In this document: piece after piece, positions 1 through 5,089 of the stretch
Position numbering within the stretch: position 1 is the stretch's first letter
Layout of the letters: each line of letters starts with the position of its first letter
Assembly: GCA_966186435.1 (NCBI GenBank)
Contig: CBIFWW010000187.1
Coordinates: 1-5,110 of the forward strand
Source of the DNA: CBIFWW01 sp966186435
GTDB taxonomy: Bacteria; Pseudomonadota; Gammaproteobacteria; Enterobacterales; Enterobacteriaceae
DNA: 5,110 nucleotides
Direction: 5' to 3'
Translations under genes and position numbers: made by a program
Notes under the pieces: model-generated
What the model saw: the letters and a program-made list of their open reading frames with translations, nothing else
Told to the model about the DNA's origin: nothing
Databases searched by the model: none

Positions 1-51
1 AGTTGACTTTTAATCAATTGGTCGCAGGTTCGAATCCTGCACGACCCACCA
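1..51 (+). tRNA. tRNA-Lys (anticodon TTT), 5' end cut off by window
   Basis: The window opens at tRNA position 26. The anticodon stem (2-6 with 14-18) encloses the loop at 7-13 with anticodon TTT at 9-11. The T stem pairs 24-28 with 36-40 around the T loop TTCGAAT (29-35). The 3' acceptor strand is 41-47, followed by discriminator A48 and encoded CCA at 49-51. The sequence agrees with the enterobacterial lysine tRNA that I remember. The first 25 bases lie outside the window. In E. coli this locus is a lysine/valine tRNA cluster just upstream of nadA, and this would be its last member. Its 3' end is repeated at 337-355. Confidence 0.95.
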
Positions 52-107
52 ATGTGGAAAGGCGCCCTAAAGGCGCCTTTTTGCTATTCTGAAATCGTCA
101 GGATGAG
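33..107 (+). repeat. Direct repeat A, copy 1: tRNA-Lys 3' end plus terminator
   Basis: This 75-base segment contains the last 19 bases of the tRNA (33-51), a short linker, the terminator and the tail ending TCAGGATGAG. It recurs at 337-410 (74 bases). Outside the terminator stem I count only three substitutions (at 56, 91 and 104). The terminator stem differs more but still folds in both copies. The repeat includes real tRNA sequence, so this copy is the parental one. Confidence 0.85.
58..82 (+). terminator. Intrinsic terminator of the tRNA operon
   Basis: A 9-bp perfect stem (AAAGGCGCC at 58-66, GGCGCCTTT at 72-80) with a 5-base loop runs into TTTTT (78-82), seven bases after the tRNA CCA. 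This is a classic Rho-independent terminator. A second version with a different stem sequence sits at 362-385, so transcripts reading through here would meet another stop. Confidence 0.85.
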
Positions 108-181
108 ACAAAATTGTGAAAACAATTTTGAACAACGCACGAGCGTTGGCCCGTAGGGCGAGCCTCAGAATGAGGCGAGTA
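107..181 (+). repeat. Hairpin-chain repeat R, copy 1
   Basis: This is the first of two ~75-bp imperfect direct repeats. It is a string of four hairpins. HP1 pairs CAAAATTGT (109-117) with ACAATTTTG (122-130) around a GAAA loop. HP2 pairs CAACGC (133-138) with GCGTTG (143-148). HP3 pairs GCCC (149-152) with GGGC (156-159). HP4 pairs GCCTCA (162-167) with TGAGGC (171-176). It ends CGAGTA. No protein coding is credible here. Confidence 0.8.
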
Positions 182-197
182 GCCTGCTGGCAGGTTC

Positions 198-273
198 GAC
201 AAAATTGTCGGGAACAATTTTGAACAACGCGCGAGTGTTGGCCCGTAGGGCGAGTCTCAGGATGAGACGAGTA
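198..273 (+). repeat. Hairpin-chain repeat R, copy 2
   Basis: This second copy begins 16 bases after the first ends. It keeps all four hairpins: HP1 200-208 with 214-222; HP2 225-230 with 235-240, loop GCGA; HP3 241-244 with 248-251; HP4 GTCTCA 254-259 with TGAGAC 263-268. Compared with copy 1, both arms of HP4 have changed together (C163 to T255, G175 to A267), HP2 has gained one G-U pair, and all other differences are in loops. This pattern is expected if the RNA fold, rather than the sequence, is kept. Confidence 0.8.
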
Positions 274-336
274 AACGAACGAAGTGAGACAGCGGAGCCG
301 CTTGCGGCGACGACCCGAAGGGCGAGCGTAGCGAGT

Positions 337-355
337 AATCCTGCACGACCCACCA
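337..355 (+). pseudogene. Detached tRNA-Lys 3' end (19 bases, with CCA)
   Basis: These 19 bases are identical to the last 19 of the tRNA at 33-51: end of the T loop, 3' T-stem strand, acceptor strand and CCA. No anticodon arm or D arm precedes them. The only upstream echo is GCAGGTTCGA at 190-199, which equals the 5' half of the T arm (24-33). The fragment cannot form a tRNA. It is a remnant of a second tRNA-Lys gene, a duplication product, or a recombination (att-like) footprint. Confidence 0.75.
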
Positions 356-361
356 ATGTAG

Positions 362-385
362 AAAGGGCGCTGGCGGCGCCTTTTT
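362..385 (+). terminator. Second intrinsic terminator, diverged copy
   Basis: AAAGGGCGC (362-370) pairs with GCGCCTTTT (376-384) as nine base pairs including one G-U (365 with 381), with loop TGGCG and five T (381-385). Stem and loop bases differ from the terminator at 58-82, yet folding and T tract are kept. This suggests it still works, ending any read-through transcript before the nadA promoter. Confidence 0.75.
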
Positions 386-522
386 GCTATTCTAAAATCG
401 TCAGGACGAGTAGCGCTCCCCAATCCTTTTCCCCCAGCTTCCTGTTTTTTTTATATTCCCCAGTGATAGTTACCTCAGCGTTCATAAATTCTGCACGACT
501 TTACTCTATCAATCGTCTATCT

Positions 523-540
523 TGTTTAGCATATAAAACA
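523..540 (+). promoter_or_regulatory. NadR operator of nadA-pnuC
   Basis: TGTTTA-N6-AAAACA matches the enterobacterial NadR box TGTTTA-N6-TAAACA at 11 of 12 defined bases, 73 bases ahead of the nadA start. NadR represses nadA, nadB and pncB genes in E. coli and Salmonella when NAD is plentiful. A possible -10 hexamer lies inside the box, so binding would block RNA polymerase. The site call rests on the motif plus the gene it precedes. Confidence 0.8.
532..537 (+). promoter_or_regulatory. Possible -10 element of the nadA promoter
   Basis: TATAAA overlaps the right part of the NadR box. No good -35 hexamer sits 16-18 bases upstream (the bases at 509-514 are a poor match), so the assignment is tentative. 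The start would lie near 544, giving a leader of about 70 bases. That leader contains a 5-bp inverted repeat (AAATC 560-564, GATTT 568-572). Confidence 0.4.
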
Positions 541-612
541 ATTACTCCTTTCTGATGCTAAATCACCGATTTCAGAAGGGATTAAGTTAAGCCCGCAAAA
601 CGAGAAAGTATC

Positions 613-1674
613 ATGAGCGTAATGTTTGACCCTCAGGCAGCGATTTATCCTTTCCCTCCCAAACCGGTTTCTTTAACGGCGGATCAAAAGCTGCATTACC
701 GGGAGAAAATTAAGCGGTTATTGAAAGCCCGTAATGCAGTGATGGTGGCCCACTATTACACAGACCCGGAAATCCAGGCGCTGGCAGAAGAGACCGGCGG
801 ATGTGTGGCGGATTCTCTGGAAATGGCGCGTTTCGGGGCTAACCATTCAGCTTCTACTCTGTTAGTTGCCGGGGTGCGGTTTATGGGTGAGACAGCCAAA
901 ATTCTCAGCCCGGAAAAAACCATTTTGATGCCGACATTGCAGGCTGAATGCTCGTTGGATCTCGGTTGCCCGGAAGCGGAATTTAATGCCTTTTGCGATG
1001 AACACCCGGATCGCACTGTGGTGGTATACGCCAATACTTCTGCCGCCGTCAAAGCCCGGGCTGACTGGGTGGTGACCTCCAGCATTGCGGTGGAGTTAAT
1101 AGAACATTTGGATAGCCTGGGTGAGAAAATCATCTGGGCACCTGACCGCCATCTTGGGCAGTACGTTCAAAAACAAACTGGTGCAGATATGTTGCGCTGG
1201 CAAGGGGCCTGTATCGTCCATGACGAGTTTAAAACCCAGGGGCTGATAAAGATGAAGGCCCTATATCCCGATGCGGCTATTTTAGTGCATCCGGAATCTC
1301 CCCAGGCAGTGGTAGATATGGCAGATGCTGTCGGTTCAACCAGCCAGTTGATTGCGGCGGCGAAAACTCTGCCTAACAGCCATCTCATCGTGGCCACAGA
1401 CCGGGGCATCTTCTTCAAGATGCAGCAGGCTTGCCCGGATAAGGTTCTGCTGGAAGCCCCTACTGCCGGTGAAGGGGCCACCTGCCGTACCTGCGCCCAT
1501 TGCCCGTGGATGGCGATGAATGGCCTAAAGGCGATTGCGGAAGGGCTGGAACAGGGTGGGGCACGCCATGAGATCGAAGTAGATGCTAAAACTCGCCGTA
1601 AAGCATTAATTCCCTTAAACCGTATGCTCGATTTTGCTGCTACACTTCGCCAAACCGTAAAGGGTAATGCCTGA
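613..1674 (+). CDS. nadA: Quinolinate synthase NadA
   Basis: NadA condenses iminoaspartate (made by NadB) with dihydroxyacetone phosphate to give quinolinate, the precursor of NAD, in the cytoplasm. The 353-residue product aligns without gaps to the 347-residue E. coli enzyme as I remember it, with a slightly longer C-terminus. The three cysteines that hold the oxygen-sensitive [4Fe-4S] cluster are present at C113, C200 and C297, and C297 sits in the conserved CRTCAHC motif (C291, C294, C297). Other family landmarks are MVAHYYTDPEIQ (44-55) and VHPESP (225-230). The start MSVMFDP is the family start, although only a weak GAGAAAG (602-608) precedes it. It is first in an operon with pnuC and lies behind a NadR box, so NAD-controlled expression is expected. 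Confidence 0.97.
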   Translation: MSVMFDPQAAIYPFPPKPVSLTADQKLHYREKIKRLLKARNAVMVAHYYTDPEIQALAEETGGCVADSLEMARFGANHSASTLLVAGVRFMGETAKILSPEKTILMPTLQAECSLDLGCPEAEFNAFCDEHPDRTVVVYANTSAAVKARADWVVTSSIAVELIEHLDSLGEKIIWAPDRHLGQYVQKQTGADMLRWQGACIVHDEFKTQGLIKMKALYPDAAILVHPESPQAVVDMADAVGSTSQLIAAAKTLPNSHLIVATDRGIFFKMQQACPDKVLLEAPTAGEGATCRTCAHCPWMAMNGLKAIAEGLEQGGARHEIEVDAKTRRKALIPLNRMLDFAATLRQTVKGNA

Positions 1675-1682
1675 TAAATTTA

Positions 1683-1689
1683 GCGAGGG
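1683..1689 (+). promoter_or_regulatory. Ribosome binding site that sets the pnuC start
   Basis: GCGAGGG lies four bases before the ATG at 1694. The upstream in-frame ATG at 1667 overlaps the end of nadA and has no such site. The E. coli PnuC N-terminus (MDFFS) also begins at the downstream ATG. Confidence 0.65.
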
Positions 1690-1693
1690 TGAT

Positions 1694-2410
1694 ATGGATT
1701 TCTTTAGCACGCAAAATATCCTGGTGCATATTCCACTGGGTGTTGGGGGCTACAATCTCTCATGGATTGAGGCAATCGGTACCGTGGCGGGATTGCTTTG
1801 TATCTGGCTCGCCAGCCTGGAGAAGATCAGTAATTATGCCTTTGGGCTGATTAACGTCACCCTGTTTGCGGTGATCTTCTTCCAGATCCAACTCTATGCC
1901 AGCCTGTTGTTACAAGTGTTTTTCTTTGTCGCCAACGTGTATGGCTGGTACGCCTGGTCTCGGCAGTCCGGTGATAACCAAGCCGCTCTGGTTATACGCT
2001 GGCTCCCGGCCCGTAAAGCCTGGGCCTGGCTGGCCGCCTGCATGGTGGCTATCGCCATTATGACAATGTGGATCGACCCCATCTTCGCCTTCCTGACCAA
2101 AATCGCCATCCTGGTATTAGGTTGGTTTGGCCTAAAGGTGGCTATGCCTACACTGGCCCCGGATGCCTTCCCATTCTGGGATTCCTGCATGATGGTACTG
2201 TCGGTGGTGGCGATGATCCTGATGACCCGCAAATATGTTGAGAATTGGCTGCTATGGGTGGTGGTGAACGTGATAAGCGTGGTGATTTTTGCCCGGCAGG
2301 GGGTGTATGCCATGTCGCTGGAATATTTACTGCTGATGGTTATTGCCCTGAACGGAGCCCGGATGTGGATCAACAGCGCCCGTGAGAATGGCTCCAAGGC
2401 GCTATCGTAA
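1694..2410 (+). CDS. pnuC: Nicotinamide riboside transporter PnuC
   Basis: PnuC is an inner-membrane protein that takes up nicotinamide riboside by facilitated diffusion. The cargo is trapped when NadR kinase phosphorylates it, so this gene feeds the NAD salvage route beside the de novo route of nadA. The product is 238 residues, against 239 in E. coli, and nearly all of it is membrane-embedded: I see seven or eight hydrophobic stretches (roughly 24-41, 46-62, 66-86, 108-126, 131-148, 161-178, 184-201, 206-222). Conserved PnuC stretches include SLEKISNY (41-48), YGWYAWSR (83-90), FPFWDSCMM (159-167) and a C-terminal RMWINSAR (223-230). It begins 19 bases after the nadA stop, without a promoter or terminator between, so the two are co-transcribed. 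The C-terminal tail is basic, as expected for a cytoplasmic end. Confidence 0.95.
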   Translation: MDFFSTQNILVHIPLGVGGYNLSWIEAIGTVAGLLCIWLASLEKISNYAFGLINVTLFAVIFFQIQLYASLLLQVFFFVANVYGWYAWSRQSGDNQAALVIRWLPARKAWAWLAACMVAIAIMTMWIDPIFAFLTKIAILVLGWFGLKVAMPTLAPDAFPFWDSCMMVLSVVAMILMTRKYVENWLLWVVVNVISVVIFARQGVYAMSLEYLLLMVIALNGARMWINSARENGSKALS

Positions 2411-2415
2411 GCTGA

Positions 2416-3351
2416 TCAGTGGTGATGATGCCCGTGGTGGTTATCATCACGACTCAGGCCGAGGTCGCAATCGGGGCCGCTACAAGGCTGGTATTCCATC
2501 TGTACTGTGGCATGAGCAATTTGGTAATTCTCATTAAGGAAGTGATGAATACGGTTGAGTAGGGCATCGTGATCGTGGGGCGGTATTACCTGCACATGTA
2601 ACGTCATCACTGGTTTTTCACCCACCAGCCAGATATGGACGTGGTGCACATTACGCACCTCCGGAATGGAACGGGATAAGTTACGGGTAAGGGCGCTGAC
2701 ATCGATCGCATCCGGCGCACCTTCCAGCAACTCGTTCAAGCTCTCCTTCAACAACTGCCAGGCACTTTTCAATACCAGGCATGACACCAGAATCGACAGT
2801 ATCGGGTCAATTGGCGTCCAGCCGCTCCACAAGATCACCAGCGCGGCTACAATCGCCCCGACGGAACCTAATAAATCCCCCAGCACGTGTAAGGCCGCGG
2901 CCCGTACATTGAGGTTTTTCTCCTCACTACCGTGATGCAGGATCCAAAATGAAAAGATGTTGGCTACCAGGCCCAACACCGCGATAACCAGCATTACGCC
3001 ACCAGCCACAGGTTGAGGGTCAATAAAGCGCTGAATAGCTTCCCAGACAATCAATGCCGTAATAACCACCAGCGCCAGGGCGTTAACAAAAGCTGCCAGA
3101 GTGGTTAAACGCAGCCAGCCGAAAGTGCGCTGAGCACTGGCCGGGCGCTGGGCAAAGTGGACAGCCATCAGGGCAACCAATAGCGCGGCGGTGTCTGTCA
3201 GCATATGCCCGGCATCTGCCAGCAATGCCAAAGATCCCGAAATCAAGCCACCGAGCACTTCGGCAACCATAAAGAGCGCGGTAACGATAAAAGCAATCAG
3301 GAGACGGCGGGCATTACTGTTGACCGGGCCGTGGGAATGTGAGTGAGCCAT
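2416..3351 (-). CDS. zitB: Zinc efflux transporter ZitB (cation diffusion facilitator)
   Basis: ZitB exports Zn2+ from the cytoplasm in exchange for protons and gives zinc tolerance. The product is 311 residues (E. coli 313). It has a short His-rich N-terminus (MAHSHSHG), six hydrophobic helices between about 16 and 198, and a cytoplasmic C-terminal domain containing NVHHVHIW (234-241). The metal site signature HxxxD appears twice: H49/D53 in helix 2 and H155/D159 in helix 5, the zinc-type pattern of this family. The extreme C-terminus is HHGHHHH, likely zinc binding. The stop is 5 bases from the pnuC stop, so the genes converge. The leader is short: minus-strand TATAAA (plus 3387-3392) may be its -10, but no good -35 is visible and the SD (AAGA) is weak. 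Confidence 0.96.
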   Translation of the reverse strand: MAHSHSHGPVNSNARRLLIAFIVTALFMVAEVLGGLISGSLALLADAGHMLTDTAALLVALMAVHFAQRPASAQRTFGWLRLTTLAAFVNALALVVITALIVWEAIQRFIDPQPVAGGVMLVIAVLGLVANIFSFWILHHGSEEKNLNVRAAALHVLGDLLGSVGAIVAALVILWSGWTPIDPILSILVSCLVLKSAWQLLKESLNELLEGAPDAIDVSALTRNLSRSIPEVRNVHHVHIWLVGEKPVMTLHVQVIPPHDHDALLNRIHHFLNENYQIAHATVQMEYQPCSGPDCDLGLSRDDNHHGHHHH

Positions 3352-3396
3352 ATTTATCTTGATGATGAAGATGAGGAGTTACTGAATTTATAACAT

Positions 3397-3421
3397 AAAA
3401 AAGGAGAGCCGAGGCTCTCCT
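3397..3421 (-). terminator. Intrinsic terminator after ybgS
   Basis: On the minus strand AGGAGAGC (3421-3414) pairs with GCTCTCCT (3409-3402) around CGAG, an 8-bp stem extendable to 9, then runs into six T (plus-strand A at 3397-3402). It sits 18 bases beyond the ybgS stop and separates ybgS from zitB. zitB therefore probably has its own promoter in the 45 bases after it. Confidence 0.85.
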
Positions 3422-3439
3422 ATGGGATAACGTTAGGAA

Positions 3440-3808
3440 TTACTGCGAGGTACCGTCGGTTTTGGTATTGACATCCCCGCTGCCCTGCTGAGTTTCAACT
3501 TTTTTGTTCATATCAGGGCATTTACCATCTTTACACATGGTGTTTTTGTGGATTTCGCTTTTACTCATATCATCACCGCTCATGGTGCTTCCGGTGGCAG
3601 TGTTGGTGTTGCCTTCATTAATTTTGCTGTTATCCACGTGATTGGGCGCCAGATTCTTATGAGCATCGGGAGCGTGGGCACCGGCATCAGCATTGGCGTT
3701 AGCCTGGCCGTTGTTGGTTGAAGAACCAGTATCACCGGTTGCCGCATATAATGCGCCGCTGGTCAGGGTAAGGGTTGCAGTGAGCAGTAAAGTCGTTAAT
3801 TTTTTCAT
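3440..3808 (-). CDS. ybgS: YbgS family small exported protein, function unknown
   Basis: This 122-residue protein matches E. coli YbgS (about 126 residues) along its length. Residues 1-22 look like a Sec signal peptide: KK at 2-3, a hydrophobic core to about 20, and a likely cut after Y21-A22. The mature part (about 100 residues) is periplasmic by inference, very rich in Asn, Asp, Gly, Thr and Ser, and probably disordered. It has two cysteines only, in a conserved CKDGKCPD motif (C92, C97) that could form a disulfide or bind a metal. Old database names call this family a homeobox protein, which nothing in the sequence supports. The start is well set by GGGAG (plus-strand 3815-3819) six bases before the ATG. 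The gene is followed by its own terminator, so it is probably monocistronic. Confidence 0.9.
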   Translation of the reverse strand: MKKLTTLLLTATLTLTSGALYAATGDTGSSTNNGQANANADAGAHAPDAHKNLAPNHVDNSKINEGNTNTATGSTMSGDDMSKSEIHKNTMCKDGKCPDMNKKVETQQGSGDVNTKTDGTSQ

Positions 3809-4038
3809 GATTAACTCCCGGTAGTCTCAGAGGATTGGCGCGGTGCTGCCAACATCACGGACTTAGGCTGACCTGAAGACATTTTCAGGTAAAGATATCG
3901 ATAACGCAATGCAGAGCAGCGATAGATATCGGCGAATTGGAAAATTTAGGTGCTAACAATTAAAAAGCGTAGCTCAAATCTGATTGTTCGCTACTTTATG
4001 GCGTTTATGGGCTTTTTTCCGGATAATTCCGTTTCAAA
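3809..4038. other. Divergent ybgS-aroG intergenic region, upstream part
   Basis: There is no gene here. Visible structure: a 7-bp hairpin ACCTGAA (3871-3877) with TTCAGGT (3884-3890), probably in the ybgS leader; two copies of GATATCG (3894-3900 and 3925-3931), the first inside the palindrome TATCGATA; a bulged hairpin AAAGcgTAGC (3964-3973) with GCTACTTT (3990-3997); and a 9-bp near-tandem repeat beginning TTTATGG (3995 and 4004) that runs into six T (4013-4018). The ybgS promoter must lie here but I cannot pick it with confidence. Confidence 0.5.
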
Positions 4039-4056
4039 TGTAAAATCATGTTTACA
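4039..4056 (+). promoter_or_regulatory. TyrR box of aroG
   Basis: TGTAAA-ATCATG-TTTACA is a perfect match to the TyrR consensus TGTAAA-N6-TTTACA. Its right half doubles as the -35 element of the promoter, so TyrR with an aromatic amino acid would exclude RNA polymerase. TyrR repression of aroG, chiefly with phenylalanine, is known in E. coli. Confidence 0.9.
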
Positions 4057-4079
4057 CTTTTGGCCCATAGAGATAGATT
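4051..4079 (+). promoter_or_regulatory. aroG promoter (-35 and -10)
   Basis: The -35 TTTACA (4051-4056) matches TTGACA at five of six bases. After 17 bases comes TAGATT (4074-4079), which matches TATAAT at four of six. Transcription would start near 4086, giving a leader of under 40 bases. The arrangement with the TyrR box supports this choice over other AT-rich hexamers nearby. Confidence 0.65.
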
Positions 4080-4123
4080 GAAGGGATTGCACAGAAACCA
4101 AATATATGACTACTGGAAAGGCC

Positions 4124-5089
4124 ATGAATTATCAGAACGACGATTTACGCATCAAAGAGATCAACGAGTTACTTCCTCCTGTTGCCCTGTTAGAGAAATT
4201 TCCCGCCAGTGAGCAGGCTGCAACTACAGTATCCCTGGCCCGCCAGGCCATCCATAAAATCCTTAAGGGTAATGACGATCGCCTGCTGGTTGTCATCGGG
4301 CCATGCTCTATTCATGATCCAAAAGCGGCGAAGGAATATGCTTCGCGGTTGCTGGCCCTGCGTGAGGAGCTGAAGGGTGAACTGGAAGTGGTGATGCGCG
4401 TCTATTTTGAAAAGCCACGTACCACGGTGGGTTGGAAAGGGCTGATTAACGATCCGCATATGGATCACAGCTACCAGATCAACGATGGCCTGCGTATTGC
4501 CCGTAAGCTGCTGCTGGATATCAATGATTCTGGCCTGCCTGCGGCCGGTGAGTTCCTCGACATGATCACCCCGCAGTACCTGGCAGATTTAATGAGCTGG
4601 GGGGCTATCGGCGCCCGTACTACGGAATCCCAGGTTCACCGTGAGCTGGCCTCAGGTTTATCCTGCCCGGTTGGTTTTAAAAACGGTACTGATGGCACAA
4701 TGAAAGTGGCTGTCGACGCCATCAATGCGGCCGGTGCACCTCACTGTTTCTTGTCTGTGACTAAGTGGGGCCATTCCGCCATCGTTAATACCAGTGGGAA
4801 TGGTGATTGCCACATTATCCTGCGCGGGGGCAAAGAACCTAACTATAGCGCCGCCCACGTAGCTCAGGTTAAAAGCGATCTGGCCAAAGCCGGGCTACCA
4901 GCCCAGGTTATGATTGATTTCAGCCATGCCAACTCCTGCAAACAGTTCCAGAAGCAAATGACCGTTGCCGATGACGTTTGCCAGCAGATGAAGGCCGGTG
5001 AAAAGGCCATTATCGGGGTAATGATTGAAAGCCATCTGGTTGAAGGCAGCCAGACTCTGGAAAGCGGCGAGCCGCTGACTTATGGCTAG
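4124..5089 (+). CDS. aroG: Phe-sensitive DAHP synthase AroG, cut short by an in-frame TAG
   Basis: AroG joins phosphoenolpyruvate and erythrose 4-phosphate to DAHP, the first step of the shikimate pathway, and is inhibited by phenylalanine. The frame matches E. coli AroG (350 residues) without gaps from residue 1 to 321. Metal ligands C61, H268 and E302 and the substrate residues R92, K97, R165, K186 and R234 are present. So are the effector-site residues D6, D7, P150, F209, S211 and V221. Codon 322 (5087-5089) is TAG where E. coli has Lys, and the frame after it reads C-V-T-D-A-C-I, the expected continuation (SITDACI in E. coli). The fourth metal ligand D326 (GAC, 5099-5101) is thus downstream of the stop. 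The 321-residue product is probably inactive, so this may be a recent pseudogene. The start MNYQNDD follows GGAAAGG (4115-4121). An ATG at 4106 would add six residues not found in the family. Confidence 0.9.
   Translation: MNYQNDDLRIKEINELLPPVALLEKFPASEQAATTVSLARQAIHKILKGNDDRLLVVIGPCSIHDPKAAKEYASRLLALREELKGELEVVMRVYFEKPRTTVGWKGLINDPHMDHSYQINDGLRIARKLLLDINDSGLPAAGEFLDMITPQYLADLMSWGAIGARTTESQVHRELASGLSCPVGFKNGTDGTMKVAVDAINAAGAPHCFLSVTKWGHSAIVNTSGNGDCHIILRGGKEPNYSAAHVAQVKSDLAKAGLPAQVMIDFSHANSCKQFQKQMTVADDVCQQMKAGEKAIIGVMIESHLVEGSQTLESGEPLTYG

Larger units (their letters stand above)
337..410 (+). repeat. Direct repeat A, copy 2
   Basis: This is the partner of the segment at 33-107, 304 bases downstream in the same orientation. 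It contains the tRNA 3' fragment, a second terminator and the tail ending TCAGGACGAG. It then continues with TAGC, as after HP4 of the first hairpin repeat (176-183), so the copy ends inside the hairpin array rather than at a clean boundary. Confidence 0.85.
83..522 (+). other. Non-coding repeat/hairpin array between tRNA-Lys and nadA
   Basis: This 440-base stretch has no believable gene. Bases 107-273 hold the two hairpin-chain repeats. Bases 274-336 are a GC-rich tail with more short inverted repeats (GCCG 297-300 with CGGC 305-308; CCC 314-316 with GGG 320-322) and a shortened third version of the CCCG(T/A)AGGGCGAG...GAGTA motif (314-337). Bases 337-410 repeat the tRNA end and terminator. 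Bases 413-522 are AT-richer, with a run of eight T at 445-452 and no clear stem before it. If transcribed, 83-361 would be the trailer of the tRNA operon. The organisation recalls the rtT repeats of E. coli tyrT, but a match to that family is only inferred. Confidence 0.55.

Noticed and set aside
107..336. CRISPR array or insertion sequence
   Set aside because: There are only two long copies, with no regular spacers, no cas genes, no transposase and no terminal inverted repeats. The repeats are hairpin chains of ~75 bases.
33..355. attL/attR pair of a resident island
   Set aside because: The tRNA-end repeats flank only about 285 bases with no integrase or cargo, and the similarity extends past the tRNA into the terminator. 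An ancient excised island cannot be excluded but is not needed.
67..423. Minus-strand 118-residue basic reading frame across the repeat array
   Set aside because: It reads through two terminators and the hairpin repeats, contains internal duplications from the repeats, has no ribosome binding site, and its Arg-rich content follows from the repeat sequence. A Tpr-like protamine, as reported from rtT of tyrT, was considered but is not supported.
205..555. Plus-strand 116-residue reading frame running to the nadA promoter
   Set aside because: It crosses hairpin stems, the tRNA remnant, a terminator and the NadR box, and has no family resemblance. It is an open frame by chance.
1667..1693. Upstream ATG adding nine residues to PnuC
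   Set aside because: It overlaps the nadA stop, lacks a good ribosome binding site, and the PnuC family starts at MDFF, which is preceded by GCGAGGG.
3440..3808. YbgS as a homeobox (DNA-binding) protein
   Set aside because: The sequence has a signal peptide and a low-complexity polar mature part with no helix-turn-helix. The name is a legacy mislabel.
4106..4123. Upstream ATG adding six residues to AroG
   Set aside because: AroG begins MNYQNDD in E. coli, and the better ribosome binding site (GGAAAGG at 4115-4121) lies before the ATG at 4124.
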